Notes under the pieces: generated by a model
The model's input: only the letters and a program-made list of their open reading frames with translations
Told to the model about the DNA's origin: nothing
Database searches by the model: none
Program-made: the position numbers and the translations under genes
NCBI GenBank assembly: GCA_023404495.1
Contig: JAEYBE010000005.1
Coordinates: 1-64,000 of the forward strand
Length of the DNA stretch: 64,000 bases
Source: Actinomycetes bacterium
GTDB lineage: Bacteria; Actinomycetota; Thermoleophilia; Solirubrobacterales; JACPNS01
Direction: 5' to 3'
Shown: positions 53,481 to 62,501 of the stretch, piece by piece
How positions within the stretch are numbered: the stretch's first letter is position 1
How the letters are laid out: each line of letters begins with the position of its first letter

Positions 53481-54287
53481 TCAGGGCTGGTAGAGGTCGT
53501 TGGCGCGCAGCCCAGTGAGCTCGGCGACGACCTTTGCGGCGTCCCGCGCACGCGCGCCAGACTCGGCCAACCGGTCAACCGCCGCGCGCGCGTCGGCGAG
53601 CCTGCGGTGCTCGAGCGACTCTGGAGAAGCGGCGCCGACCACCAGCACGATTTCGCCCTTGACCTCGCCGCCGCCGAAGTGGGCTGCGAGTTCCTCAGCG
53701 CTTCCACGTGCCACCTCTTCGTGGAGCTTGGTCAACTCGCGGCAGACGGCGACCGGCCTCGTCGGGTCGATCGTCGCAAGTCTTTCAAGCGTTGCGCCCA
53801 GCCGCTTGGGCGACTCAAATGCCACCAGTGTTTCGGTGAGATTGGCCAGCAGCGAATCGATCTCGGAAGCCTTCCGCGGCATGAAGCCCTCAAAGCGCCA
53901 ATGGTCGCTCGGAAGCCCGGCGGCGACGAGGGCGGCAAGCACGGCAGAGGGTCCCGGGAGGACCTCCACCGGGAGCCCAGCGGCGATGCAGGCCTGCACC
54001 ATCACGTAGCCGGGGTCCGAAACCAGTGGCATCCCCGCGTCGGACACGAGCGCGACCGTCGCCCCGTCGTCCATCTGCTTCACGAGCTCGCCGGCGCGGC
54101 GGCGCTCGTTCTGCTCGTTGTAGGAGACAAGCTTGCCCGAGACGCCGAAGCGCTCAAGCAGCTTGCCCGTGCGGCGGGTGTCCTCGCAAGCGATCACGTC
54201 CGCCTCGCGCAGCGTGGTGAGAGTGCGCAGCGTGACGTCCTCGAGGTTTCCGATCGGCGTCGGGCAGACGATCAGGCGGCCGGGCAT
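53481..54287 (-). CDS. rsmI: 16S rRNA (cytidine1402-2'-O)-methyltransferase
   Basis: 268 residues, tetrapyrrole-methylase fold. Seen: LIVCPTPIGNLEDVTLRTL, ACEDTRRTGKLLERF, LVSDAGMPLVSDPG, LPGPSAVLAALVAAGLP, FEGFMPRK. It methylates C1402 of 16S rRNA. ATG directly follows the TAG of the ROK gene, so the two are one operon. Confidence 0.95.
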   Translation of the reverse strand: MPGRLIVCPTPIGNLEDVTLRTLTTLREADVIACEDTRRTGKLLERFGVSGKLVSYNEQNERRRAGELVKQMDDGATVALVSDAGMPLVSDPGYVMVQACIAAGLPVEVLPGPSAVLAALVAAGLPSDHWRFEGFMPRKASEIDSLLANLTETLVAFESPKRLGATLERLATIDPTRPVAVCRELTKLHEEVARGSAEELAAHFGGGEVKGEIVLVVGAASPESLEHRRLADARAAVDRLAESGARARDAAKVVAELTGLRANDLYQP

Positions 54288-55286
54288 CTAGATGTCCTCC
54301 AGTGGTTCGTCAAGACACTCGACGAACGCCAGCGCGGCCGCTCCCAGCATGCCAGCCTCGGCGCCGAATTTTGCGGCAAGCACCGGCGCCTGCTCCTTGT
54401 TGGGCGAGAGCGCGTTCTCGGCCAAGTGCGTGCGTGCAGGTTCGAGCAGCAACTCGCCGGCCCCGGCAGCAGCGCCGCCGCCGATCACGATTGCTTCCGG
54501 GTTGAAGACGTTGACCACCCCGACCAGCCCTGCTCCCAGGAAATGGCCCGCTCGTGCGAGCACCTCGATCGCGCCCTGATCGCCGCCATGGGCGAGATCG
54601 CTCGCCGTCGCTCCGGTCACCTCGCGCCCGGCCGCCAGTTCGCGGCCGAGGCCGGAGTCGGGGTTGGCCTCCGCGTACTCGCGGGCGTAGCGGCCGATCG
54701 CGGTGCCGGAGGCCATCGTCTCAAAGCAACCGCGATTCGGGCAGAACCCCTGACAAGGAGGCCCGTCGGCGAGGACCGTCATGTGACCGAGCTCAGCGCC
54801 AGAGCCGTGCGCGCCGCGAAAGAGCTTGCCGTCGATCACGATCCCGCCGGCGATGCCAGTTCCGACGCCGATCATCACCACGTCGCGCTTGCCACGGGCG
54901 GCACCGAAGCGCTGCTCAGCCAGTGCGGCGACGTTGCCGTCATTGTCGAGTGCGACCGGCAGGCCGAGTCGCTCGGTCATCAGGTCGCGGATCGGCACGT
55001 CCGCGATCGGCAGGTTGACGCTCATCACCGCGCGCCCGGAGGCCTGGTCGATCAGAGAGGGGATGCCGAGGCCGACTGCTTCGACCGGCGCCTCGTCGTC
55101 GGTCACCTGCCGCAGTTCGTCGACGACGTCGACGATCATCTCGAGCAGCTCCGTCTGACTGACGCCGTGCGACGGACGCTTCGCCCGGTGGTGGACCTTC
55201 AGGTCCCCCGAGACCACCCCGGCCGCGAGCTTCGTGCCGCCAAGGTCAATCCCGATCACTCTGCGTGCTGCCGCCCCGTCGCTCAT
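54288..55286 (-). CDS. ROK family sugar kinase, glucokinase-like
   Basis: 332 residues. Seen: ATP-phosphate motif IGIDLGGTKLAAGV, GIPSLID, catalytic Asp in ALDNDGNVAALAEQ, GVGTGIAGGIVIDG, ELGHM, and the zinc motif in CQGFCPNRGCFE. The spacing CxxxC differs from the commoner CxCG but occurs in actinobacterial glucokinases. No DNA-binding domain, so an enzyme rather than a repressor. The start at 55286 fits TAGCAT 7 bases upstream. Confidence 0.9.
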   Translation of the reverse strand: MSDGAAARRVIGIDLGGTKLAAGVVSGDLKVHHRAKRPSHGVSQTELLEMIVDVVDELRQVTDDEAPVEAVGLGIPSLIDQASGRAVMSVNLPIADVPIRDLMTERLGLPVALDNDGNVAALAEQRFGAARGKRDVVMIGVGTGIAGGIVIDGKLFRGAHGSGAELGHMTVLADGPPCQGFCPNRGCFETMASGTAIGRYAREYAEANPDSGLGRELAAGREVTGATASDLAHGGDQGAIEVLARAGHFLGAGLVGVVNVFNPEAIVIGGGAAAGAGELLLEPARTHLAENALSPNKEQAPVLAAKFGAEAGMLGAAALAFVECLDEPLEDI

Positions 55287-55293
55287 TGAGCGC

Positions 55294-55299
55294 ATGCTA
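55294..55299 (-). promoter_or_regulatory. -10 box TAGCAT for the ROK-rsmI unit
   Basis: TAGCAT, GCGCTCA, ATG 55286 on the minus strand. Confidence 0.5.
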
Positions 55300-55369
55300 A
55301 TCCGGCAGGCGTACGGTGCGATCCGCGGAAACAATCCTGCGCGAGCGTTGTTCCCTTTACTTGCCGACG

Positions 55370-56542
55370 ATGAACGGAAAACTTCCATACAAGACCTATC
55401 GCGCAAGGCGCCGCCCTTGGGATCGCTTCAAGCGGTCGCAGTTCGACAAGCTCAGCGATGCGCCGCCGCCCCAGCCCGGAGATCCGCACTATCCGGCGCC
55501 CCCGCCCTCGCGCAGCCGGGAGGACGTCGGCATGCAGCCCGCGCCGCCGCCCAGACGCGCCCCCGCCTCCGGCGGGTCGGCCCAGCGCCAGCCGCGCAAG
55601 GCGCCGAAGGTGCGAAAGCCGCGCAGCACGGGCACGTGGCTGAAGGTGCTCAAGTGGGTCGCGATCTGGGCGGTCGCATGGGTGGCGCTCAGCGCGGTGC
55701 TCTTCGTCGTCAGCGCGACGATCCAGCAGTCGAAGGTCTCCGATGCCACCAACGCTCAGCTCGGCGGCGGCGGCAACTTCATCACCAGTCCGGGCAACGT
55801 GCTGGTGATGGGCCTCGATGAGCGGCCGAAAAACTGGAACGCCGAGCATGGTCCCGCGCGCACGGACACCTTGATGCTGCTGCGCGTCGGCGGTGGCGAG
55901 GCACGTCGCCTCTCGATCCCTCGCGATTCCTACGCGCAGATCCCCGGCTACCAAGCGCAGAAGATCAACGCCGCGTATGCCTATGGGGGCGCCGCGCTGA
56001 CGATCCGCACCGTCGAGGACTTCATGAACGTCGGCGGCGGGAACATGCAGATCAACCACATGATCATCGTCGACTTCGAGCACTTCCCGGCGCTGATCGA
56101 CGCGCTCGGCGGGGTGAAGGTGAAGGTCGATCAGCGCTGCATTCGCAGCACGTTCGACGGCAAGACCTTCAAGCTGAGCCGCGGTGAGCACAAGCTAAAT
56201 GGCGAGCAAGCGTTGCGCTACTCGCGTGTCCGGAAGAACAGCTGCAACCCCGGAGAGGACGACATCGATCGCGCCGCCCGCCAGCAGCAGGTGATCTCGT
56301 CGATGAAGCACAAGATCTACAGCCCGTTGACGTTCTTCCGCCTCCCTTGGATCGCCTGGGCGGCGCCCAAAGCGTTCGTGACAGACATGAGCCCGTTCAC
56401 GCTGATGAGCTTCATGGCATCGATGACCCTCGGCGAGAACCCCAAACCGCGCGTGCTCGAACCCTCCGAACCGGGTCCGGCCGGCAGCATCGTGATTCCC
56501 GAAGGCGAACGCGCCACCTGGGCGCGCCGCTTCGCGGACTGA
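55370..56542 (+). CDS. LytR-CpsA-Psr (LCP) family protein
   Basis: Cell-wall glycopolymer phosphotransferase, about 390 residues. A Pro-rich basic cytoplasmic N-terminus of about 90, one membrane helix (about 94-115), then the LCP domain: NVLVMGLDERP, ARTDTLMLLRV, RRLSIPRDSYAQIPGY, KINAAYAYGG, VDFEHFPALIDALGGV, and ALRYSRVRKNSC with an Arg of the lipid-pyrophosphate site. It attaches polysaccharide to peptidoglycan outside the membrane. TTTACT lies 8 bases before the ATG. It fits with the surface-polysaccharide genes at 23-31 kb. Confidence 0.93.
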   Translation: MNGKLPYKTYRARRRPWDRFKRSQFDKLSDAPPPQPGDPHYPAPPPSRSREDVGMQPAPPPRRAPASGGSAQRQPRKAPKVRKPRSTGTWLKVLKWVAIWAVAWVALSAVLFVVSATIQQSKVSDATNAQLGGGGNFITSPGNVLVMGLDERPKNWNAEHGPARTDTLMLLRVGGGEARRLSIPRDSYAQIPGYQAQKINAAYAYGGAALTIRTVEDFMNVGGGNMQINHMIIVDFEHFPALIDALGGVKVKVDQRCIRSTFDGKTFKLSRGEHKLNGEQALRYSRVRKNSCNPGEDDIDRAARQQQVISSMKHKIYSPLTFFRLPWIAWAAPKAFVTDMSPFTLMSFMASMTLGENPKPRVLEPSEPGPAGSIVIPEGERATWARRFAD

Positions 56543-56551
56543 CGCAAGTGA

Positions 56552-56773
56552 TTAGTAGGTCGGCGGTGCCGGTGGCTGCGGCGGCATGGGGCCCTGCGGG
56601 GGCTGCTTGTTGCCCTGGGCCATCATGAACAGTCCGAGCAGGAGGCCGACCACGCCGGCCACCATCAGGATCACGCCGACGACCTGGATGTCGATGCCGG
56701 CGACCGTTGCGGTGACCGCGAACTTGAGGATCGCGCCGACTGCGATCAGGAAAATTGAGGCGCCGATTGTCAT
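56552..56773 (-). CDS. Small two-helix membrane protein (DUF6458-like)
   Basis: 73 residues. MTIGASIFLIAVGAILKFAV and VVGVILMVAGVVGLLLGLFM form two helices; a Pro/Gln-rich tail follows. The pattern resembles small actinobacterial DUF6458-type membrane proteins. It overlaps the FmdB-like gene by 4 bases and is co-transcribed with it. Confidence 0.78.
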   Translation of the reverse strand: MTIGASIFLIAVGAILKFAVTATVAGIDIQVVGVILMVAGVVGLLLGLFMMAQGNKQPPQGPMPPQPPAPPTY

Positions 56774-57093
56774 TTGGGCTTGTCCTTCGACTTCGTGGAT
56801 TCAGAAGTGGAACTGCTCTTTGATTCTGACTTCTTCTCGGACGTATTCCCGCCAGCGGAGGAACTCGAACCTGAGCTTGAATCGTCGGGAGCGCCCTGGC
56901 CGGATTTCGCACGGCGATTGCTCGAGTAGTCGGTGTTGTGGAAGCCGGATCCCTTGAAGTGGATCGCGGGCGCCGTGTAGACGCGTTCGACCGGTTCTCC
57001 GGTCTCGGGATCCTTCGTCAGCGGCTCGTCGGTGAACTTCTGGATCACCTCGAAAGTCGAGCCGTCGGCGCGCCTGTATTCGTAGATCGGCAT
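56770..57093 (-). CDS. FmdB-like protein lacking zinc-binding cysteines
   Basis: 107 residues. The N-terminal half keeps the FmdB/CxxC_CxxC_SSSS frame: MPIYEYRRADGSTFEVIQKF, TDEPLTKDPETGEPVERV and IHFKGSGFHNTDYS. Ordinary members have CENCG and CPKCG where this has RADG and DPETG, and the whole protein contains no Cys. The rest is Ser/Lys-rich and disordered. The fold may be kept without metal. Leaderless-type TACCCT 7 bases before the ATG; divergent from glyS. Confidence 0.84.
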   Translation of the reverse strand: MPIYEYRRADGSTFEVIQKFTDEPLTKDPETGEPVERVYTAPAIHFKGSGFHNTDYSSNRRAKSGQGAPDDSSSGSSSSAGGNTSEKKSESKSSSTSESTKSKDKPK

Positions 57094-57100
57094 GGCCGTT

Positions 57101-57106
57101 AGGGTA
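57101..57106 (-). promoter_or_regulatory. -10 box TACCCT for the FmdB-like unit
   Basis: TACCCT, AACGGCC, ATG 57093 on the minus strand. It overlaps a possible divergent box TAGGGT/TAGCTT for glyS. Confidence 0.5.
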
Positions 57107-57120
57107 GCTTTTGCGCCTCA

Positions 57121-58515
57121 ATGGGGGACCTTCCGACACCAGAATCAGCCGCGCAGGACACCGTCACGATGGACAAGATCGTGTCGCTCTGCAAGCGGCG
57201 CGGCTTCATCTTCCAGTCGTCGGAGATCTACGGGGGCCTTGCGAGCACCTACGACTACGGCCACTACGGCGTGCTGCTCAAGAACAACGTCAAGGCCGAG
57301 TGGCGTCGCTCGGTCGCCCAGGAACGCGACGACGTCGTGCTGCTTGATGCCGCGATCCTGATGCACCCGAAGACCTGGGAGGCCTCCGGGCACCTCGCCG
57401 GATTCTCCGATCCGCTCGTGCAGTGCTTGGGCAAATGCAAGCGCCGCTTCCGCTATGACCACCTGGTCGAGGAACTCGAGGCCGAAGGCAAGCCCACCGA
57501 CAACGTGGTGTGCCCGGTCTGTGGGGGCGAGCTCTCCGAGCCGAAGAACTTCAACCTGATGTTCCAGACGAACATGGGCCCGGTCCAGGATGAGGGATCG
57601 ACGATCTACCTGCGACCCGAAACCGCGCAGGGAATCTTCGTCAACTTCAAGAACGTCATGCAGTTTGCGCGCAAGAAGCTGCCGATGGGGATTGCCCAGA
57701 TCGGCAAGAGCTTTCGCAACGAGATCACGCCGGGCAACTTCATCTTTCGCACACGCGAGTTTGAGCAGATGGAGATCGAGTACTTCGTGCCGCCGGCGAT
57801 GGCCGAGCAGGCATATGAGGAGTGGAAGACAGCGCGCCTCAACTGGTACATCGAGTTGGGAATCCGCCCCGACCACCTCACCCTGCGCGCGCACGACGCC
57901 GACGAGCTCTCGCACTACTCGAGCGGCACTTCCGACGTCGAGTACTGGTTCCCGATGGGCTGGAGCGAGCTGGAGGGCATCGCCAACCGCGGCGACTTCG
58001 ACCTCACCCAACACCAGCAGTTCTCCGGCGAGAAGCTCGACTACCTCGACCCCGCCACCAACGAGCGCTACGTCCCGCACGTGATTGAGCCCTCGGCAGG
58101 CGCCGACCGCGGCACGCTTGCCTTCATGGTCGACGCCTACGACGAGGAAAACGTTGAGGGCCGCGAGCGCGTGGTGTTGCGCCTGCACCCGCGGCTTGCC
58201 CCGGTCAAAGTCGCCGTGCTGCCGCTCGTCAATAAGGACGGCCAGCCCGAGAAGGCCCGTTCGCTCTACGAAGCGCTGCGCAAAGACATGCAGGCCGAGT
58301 TCGACACCGGCGGCTCGATCGGCAAGCGCTACCGCCGCCAGGACGAGATCGGCACACCGTGGGGCGTCACGATCGACCACCAGACGATGGAGGACGACAC
58401 CGTCACTCTGCGCGACCGCGATTCGCTCGAACAGACGCGAATTCCGATCGGCGACGTCGGTGCGCTGCTGCGCGAGAAGCTTGCCGCTGACTGGAAGAGC
58501 CCGAAGCTGGGGTAG
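57121..58515 (+). CDS. glyS: Glycyl-tRNA synthetase (alpha2, single-chain type)
   Basis: Class II synthetase, 464 residues. Seen: GFIFQSSEIYGGLASTYDYG (motif 1 region), CPVCGGELSEPKNFNLMF (zinc-like Cys pair), STIYLRPETAQGIFVNF, motif 2 FRNEITPGNFIFRTREFEQME, SDVEYWFPMGW, and the anticodon-binding part VAVLPLVNKDGQPEKAR. Full length for the bacterial/archaeal dimeric form. TAGCTT about 10 bases upstream gives a very short leader. Confidence 0.96.
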   Translation: MGDLPTPESAAQDTVTMDKIVSLCKRRGFIFQSSEIYGGLASTYDYGHYGVLLKNNVKAEWRRSVAQERDDVVLLDAAILMHPKTWEASGHLAGFSDPLVQCLGKCKRRFRYDHLVEELEAEGKPTDNVVCPVCGGELSEPKNFNLMFQTNMGPVQDEGSTIYLRPETAQGIFVNFKNVMQFARKKLPMGIAQIGKSFRNEITPGNFIFRTREFEQMEIEYFVPPAMAEQAYEEWKTARLNWYIELGIRPDHLTLRAHDADELSHYSSGTSDVEYWFPMGWSELEGIANRGDFDLTQHQQFSGEKLDYLDPATNERYVPHVIEPSAGADRGTLAFMVDAYDEENVEGRERVVLRLHPRLAPVKVAVLPLVNKDGQPEKARSLYEALRKDMQAEFDTGGSIGKRYRRQDEIGTPWGVTIDHQTMEDDTVTLRDRDSLEQTRIPIGDVGALLREKLAADWKSPKLG

Positions 58516-58529
58516 GACTCTCCCGAGCG

Positions 58530-59885
58530 TTGATCGACGTGAGCCTGCAGTCTCGAATAGCGGCCGAAATGCCCCGCGCCAAGGAGAACCTTGCGCAGCT
58601 GGTTGCATATCGCTCGGTCGCCGACGCTGCAGTTGAAGATCCTTCTGAGTGCGCCGCCGCCGCCGAGTGGGTGGTGTCGGCGATGCGCGAAGCCGGCGTC
58701 ACCGGCGCGGCCGCACACGAGACACCAGACGGGAGCAAGGTCGTGCTCGGCGAGGTCGCCGGCCCGAGCGGCGCCCCAACGGTCCTGCTCTACAGCCACT
58801 ACGACGTCCAGCCAGCCGGCGACCCCGACGCTTGGAGCAGCCCGCCGTTCGAGTTGACCGAGCGCGACGGTCGCTGGTTCGGGCGTGGCGCGGCCGACTG
58901 CAAGAGTGGGGTGATCGTCTCATTGCTCGCGCTCAAAGGGCTTGGGGTGGCGACGGGCACGCCCCCACCGGTGAATCTGAAGATCGTCGTGGAGGGCTCA
59001 GAGGAGCAGGGCACCGGCGGCCTCGATCAGTTTGTCGAGGCCAACCCCGAACTCTTCGCGGCCGACGCGATGCTGATTCTCGACTCGGGCAACTTCGAAC
59101 TCGGCCTGCCGACGCTTACCACCAGCTTGCGCGGAATCGTCAATCTCAACGTGAGCGTGGAGACGATGGCCGGCCCGCAGCATTCGGGCGTCTACGGAGG
59201 CGCCTCGCCGGACGCGCTCGGCGCGTTGATCGGGATGCTCGCCTCACTGACCGACGCAAACGGCAACACGACGATCGACGGCCTCGATTCGGCCCAGACC
59301 TGGGCCGGTGTCGAGTACGCATCTGAGAACTTCGCCGCCGACGCGGGGGTGCTTGCGGGAGTGGACCTTGCCGGCGACGGCAGCGTGCCAGAGATGATCT
59401 GGGCGCGGCCTGCCGTGAGCGTGCTCGGCATTGACGCGCCGGCAGTCGACGGCGCCGCCAACGCGATCCAGCCGCGCGCCCGCGCAAAGGTCAGCGTCCG
59501 CGTCCCGCCGGGACTCTCCGGCGAACACGCGGCCGAGGCGCTCGAGGCGCACTTGCGCAGCCGCACGCCATGGAACGCGAAGCTCAGCTTCGAGCGTGAG
59601 GCAGTCGCAGATCCATTCAGCGGGAGACTCGACGGCCCGGCTTTTGCGGCGCTAAGCGAGGCGATGGCCGAGGCCTTCGATCGTCCCACCACCACGATGG
59701 GCCAGGGCGGTTCGATTCCCCTCTGCACGCTGCTGGCCGACGAGTTCCCGCAGGCAGAGATTCTCCTGCTCGGCGCGCAGGAGCCGGCTTGCCAGATTCA
59801 CGCGCCGGACGAATCCGTCGATCCGCGCGAGATCGAGCGAGTTGCGCTGGCAGTCGCTTTGTTCATCGCGAGCTACAAAGGCTGA
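58530..59885 (+). CDS. M20 family dipeptidase
   Basis: Metallopeptidase of the CNDP/dapE superfamily, 451 residues. Seen: YSHYDVQPAGDPDAW (first zinc His and Asp), GRGAADCKSGV (bridging Asp), EGSEEQGTGGL (Glu-Glu), GNFELGLPTLTTSLRG, and a late IHAPDESVDPREI with the last His. The dimerisation-lid domain lies between. TTG start 14 bases after glyS; GTG 58539 is an alternative. Substrate unknown; dipeptides are usual. Confidence 0.92.
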   Translation: MIDVSLQSRIAAEMPRAKENLAQLVAYRSVADAAVEDPSECAAAAEWVVSAMREAGVTGAAAHETPDGSKVVLGEVAGPSGAPTVLLYSHYDVQPAGDPDAWSSPPFELTERDGRWFGRGAADCKSGVIVSLLALKGLGVATGTPPPVNLKIVVEGSEEQGTGGLDQFVEANPELFAADAMLILDSGNFELGLPTLTTSLRGIVNLNVSVETMAGPQHSGVYGGASPDALGALIGMLASLTDANGNTTIDGLDSAQTWAGVEYASENFAADAGVLAGVDLAGDGSVPEMIWARPAVSVLGIDAPAVDGAANAIQPRARAKVSVRVPPGLSGEHAAEALEAHLRSRTPWNAKLSFEREAVADPFSGRLDGPAFAALSEAMAEAFDRPTTTMGQGGSIPLCTLLADEFPQAEILLLGAQEPACQIHAPDESVDPREIERVALAVALFIASYKG

Positions 59886-59912
59886 GCGCAGACGCGCTCG
59901 ACCCGGCCGCCG

Positions 59913-61127
59913 CTAGATGTGGCCGTAGCGCGACCATGCGATCGCTTCGAGCGCGTACTTCAGGCCGAAGATCAGTTCGGCGTCGTTCTTCCACGCGCTG
60001 CTTGCCCCGCGCTTGTAAACCTGATTCCCAAGGAACCCGGCCGGGGAGTGGCTGCGCAGCCGCGCGAGCGAACCTTTGAGAATTCGGTTCGCCAAGGGTT
60101 GCCAGCGTTCGGGTTGCGCGCAGCCCTTGTGCACGACGTCGCACGCTTTGGACAGGTGCAGAAGTCCGGCGGCCGTGATCACGCCGGCCGAGACATCTCG
60201 CGGATCGCTGGCGCGCGCGCGGTAATCCCACAGCGGCAGGCCGTCGGCCGGCAGGTGCTTTGCGACGTAGTTCGCATTCTTTTCCGCAATCGCAAGGAAC
60301 TTGCGGCTCGAGAACTGCCGGCCGGCGTCTGCGAATCCGTAGATGCTCCACGCCTGGCCTCTGGCCCAGACACTGCGGTCGGAGAGGCCCTGGTGGGTGT
60401 GGCGAATCACTCGCGGTCGCTTGGAGCTGCGGATATACCGGCCCGCTTGGTAAGTGGAGCCATCGCTGCGCTGAAGATGCCGTGCCACCCAGTCGGCATG
60501 GCGCCGGGCAAGCGCGCGGTACTTCGACTCGCCGGTGACCAACGCAGCCCAATACAACAGATCGAGATTCATCATGCTGTCGACGATCGTCTCGGTGCCG
60601 CCGCTTGGGCAGTCCGAGCAGGTTCGGGCGCTCATCGGAATGATTCCCTGGCCGGTCGTCCGCGAAAGCCGCAGCAGTGTCGCCGCGGCCCTCAGCCCGC
60701 TTGACTCAAAGCGCCGGCAGTCGATCTGCGACCGACCGCATATTCGCCACCAGGCGGCGACCGACGACTCGCCGTACATGAATCCGAGGTCGTGCAGCTT
60801 GGTGCGTTCAAATCCGAAGTGCTCGATCGTCGCCGCGCGCGCCCGCGCCGCGTTCGAATCCGTCGGTTGCAGGTCGAATGCGTGCCAGAGCGTTGCCGCC
60901 CAGAATCCAGAGGTCCAATCGCTGCCGGGCGCAAAGCGCAGGATGCCATCGTCGCCGGTGCCGACGGGGAAATCTCCGGCGGGCACTTGCGCCGAGAGCT
61001 GGTCCACACGCTGCAGCAGGAGATCGCCCTCGGCGCCGAACGCAGCGGGGTCCGGGGTCAGGGCGCTTGCCGCGGCCGGGAAGCAGCAGACGGCAAGTAC
61101 GGCGAGTGTGGCCAGCGCGGAGCGCAT
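59913..61127 (-). CDS. Secreted glycoside hydrolase family 88-like protein
   Basis: 404 residues, signal peptide (about 1-22, AASA). The (alpha/alpha)6 barrel motifs of unsaturated glucuronyl hydrolases are present: SGFWAATLWHAF, HDLGFMYGES with a likely catalytic Asp, IVDSMMNLDLLYWA with the second Asp, HTHQGLSDRSVWARGQAWSI, and DGLPLWDYRARASDPRDVS. The family hydrolyses unsaturated uronyl oligosaccharides left by polysaccharide lyases; no lyase gene is nearby. It may act on environmental or its own uronate-containing glycan. The insert CSDCPSGG is unusual. Confidence 0.84.
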   Translation of the reverse strand: MRSALATLAVLAVCCFPAAASALTPDPAAFGAEGDLLLQRVDQLSAQVPAGDFPVGTGDDGILRFAPGSDWTSGFWAATLWHAFDLQPTDSNAARARAATIEHFGFERTKLHDLGFMYGESSVAAWWRICGRSQIDCRRFESSGLRAAATLLRLSRTTGQGIIPMSARTCSDCPSGGTETIVDSMMNLDLLYWAALVTGESKYRALARRHADWVARHLQRSDGSTYQAGRYIRSSKRPRVIRHTHQGLSDRSVWARGQAWSIYGFADAGRQFSSRKFLAIAEKNANYVAKHLPADGLPLWDYRARASDPRDVSAGVITAAGLLHLSKACDVVHKGCAQPERWQPLANRILKGSLARLRSHSPAGFLGNQVYKRGASSAWKNDAELIFGLKYALEAIAWSRYGHI

Positions 61128-61166
61128 CTCTACTACGAACAGCGACCGACGAGCCGTAGTTGCGGT

Positions 61167-61787
61167 CTACGAGCGCTCGGCGCCGAGCAGATAGAGCGCG
61201 GCGTCGATGTCGGCGGCGACGCAGGCGTCATGATCGCCCTCCGGGTCCTGAAACATCTCCAGCGCCAGGCCGTTGGCCATCGCCAGAAGCGCCGACGCTG
61301 TCGCCAATGGAGCATGGCGCGGGGTGATTGCGCCTTTTGCCGTCATCTGCTCGATGATCTCAGCGAACTGCCCGCGCGTCTTGCGGTTGTAGTCGGCGAC
61401 TTCGTTGCCGATCTCCGGGTGCCTGCGCGCCTCGCCGATCAGCTCAAACGCAAGTAGGTAGAGCTCGGGCTCGTTGTCGAGAATGATGCGCAGCTGCGCA
61501 AGCAGCAGATTGACCAGTTCTTCGGCGTTGCTCGCGATGCTCGTCGCCGCTTGGATCGCCTCAACGAGCCGGTCGGTCTCGCGGCGGATCACCTCGATCA
61601 GCAGGCGCTCCTTGGAGCCGAAGTAGTAGTGCAGCAGGCCGCGGCTGACACCGGCCTCCTTGGAGACGTGATCGAACGTCGCGCCGGCCGCGCCGTACTT
61701 GGCGACGCAAGTGCGCATGGCCGCGACGATTCGCGTCGCTTTCTCGCCCGTCAGATTCGGAGCTGACTTTGTGTCCGCGGAAGCCAC
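61167..61787 (-). CDS. TetR family transcriptional regulator
   Basis: 206 residues. N-terminal HTH: ATRIVAAMRTCVAKYGAAGA, TFDHVSKEAGVSRGLLHYYFGSKERL, the TetR signature. The C-terminal ligand domain is helical and resembles BetI/TetR_C_6 types. It follows the MBL-fold hydrolase by 12 bases on the same strand and is probably co-transcribed. TAGACT lies 9 bases before the GTG. Targets unknown, perhaps the neighbouring hydrolase. Confidence 0.91.
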   Translation of the reverse strand: MASADTKSAPNLTGEKATRIVAAMRTCVAKYGAAGATFDHVSKEAGVSRGLLHYYFGSKERLLIEVIRRETDRLVEAIQAATSIASNAEELVNLLLAQLRIILDNEPELYLLAFELIGEARRHPEIGNEVADYNRKTRGQFAEIIEQMTAKGAITPRHAPLATASALLAMANGLALEMFQDPEGDHDACVAADIDAALYLLGAERS

Positions 61788-61799
61788 TCGACGTGCAGT

Positions 61800-62498
61800 C
61801 TAAGGCTCAAATGGGGCGTAATGTCCCGGGATGATCCGCACGGGCTGCAAATCGCGGATTTTGCGCCACTGTGCGAGCAGTGTCTCGCGCCCGGGGAAGT
61901 CTTTCGGCAGCTCCATCTTCTCGAAGTACTCAGGCAGCGGGCCGACGCAGTCGCTGGGGATCGCGACCAGGCCCTCAGCCGTGTCGACAAGCAGCGTGAT
62001 CAACCCATCCGAGTGTCCTGGCGTGAGCATCCAGCGCACGCCGTCTTCGAACTCGCCTTCGCTGCCGGAGAGCGGAACAACCTCGACCGTCTCAAGCAGT
62101 CCGGACCACATCTTCGCGTACGGCGCATCGAGCTCGATCTCGTGCACGAACACCCGGCGACCGGGGAATTCCATCAGCGCCCCGACGTGATCGAAGTGCA
62201 TGTGCGTGAGGATTACGTCCTCGATCTTGAACGGGTCGGCGCCGAGCTCCCCGATCGCCGCGCTGTAGGGAGCGCCCTGCATCGGGATCCCGGGGTCGAC
62301 CACGTAATTGCGCGCCGCGCGGATCAGACAAGAGTTGGGGATCACCAGCATCGCGGCCGACTCGCCGTTCATCTGGATCTCCTTGTACCTGGAGAACCCG
62401 CTGGGCGAGTCAGCGGCCTGCTGGACTTCGGCGGTGCCCGCCCCGACGGCGAAGACGAATCGCCGTTCGGGGAAGAGCAGATCTACCGAGTGGGCCAC
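61800..62498 (-). CDS. Metallo-beta-lactamase-fold hydrolase (AHL lactonase-like)
   Basis: 232 residues. The zinc motif THMHFDHVGAL (HxHxDH), later His in TPGHSDGLITLL, Asp in IPSDCVGPLPE and His in IIPGHYAPFEP make a complete binuclear site. N-terminal 60 residues resemble AttM/AiiB-type N-acyl-homoserine lactonases, but many relatives have other ester substrates. Third-last gene on this strand, 3 bases from the next stop, so it forms an operon with the Lys-rich protein and TetR gene. Confidence 0.88.
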   Translation of the reverse strand: MAHSVDLLFPERRFVFAVGAGTAEVQQAADSPSGFSRYKEIQMNGESAAMLVIPNSCLIRAARNYVVDPGIPMQGAPYSAAIGELGADPFKIEDVILTHMHFDHVGALMEFPGRRVFVHEIELDAPYAKMWSGLLETVEVVPLSGSEGEFEDGVRWMLTPGHSDGLITLLVDTAEGLVAIPSDCVGPLPEYFEKMELPKDFPGRETLLAQWRKIRDLQPVRIIPGHYAPFEP

Positions 62499-62501
62499 GC
62501 G

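Noticed and set aside
57145..58608. A 487-codon open frame antisense to glyS
   Set aside because: Shadow of the synthetase gene in GC-rich DNA.
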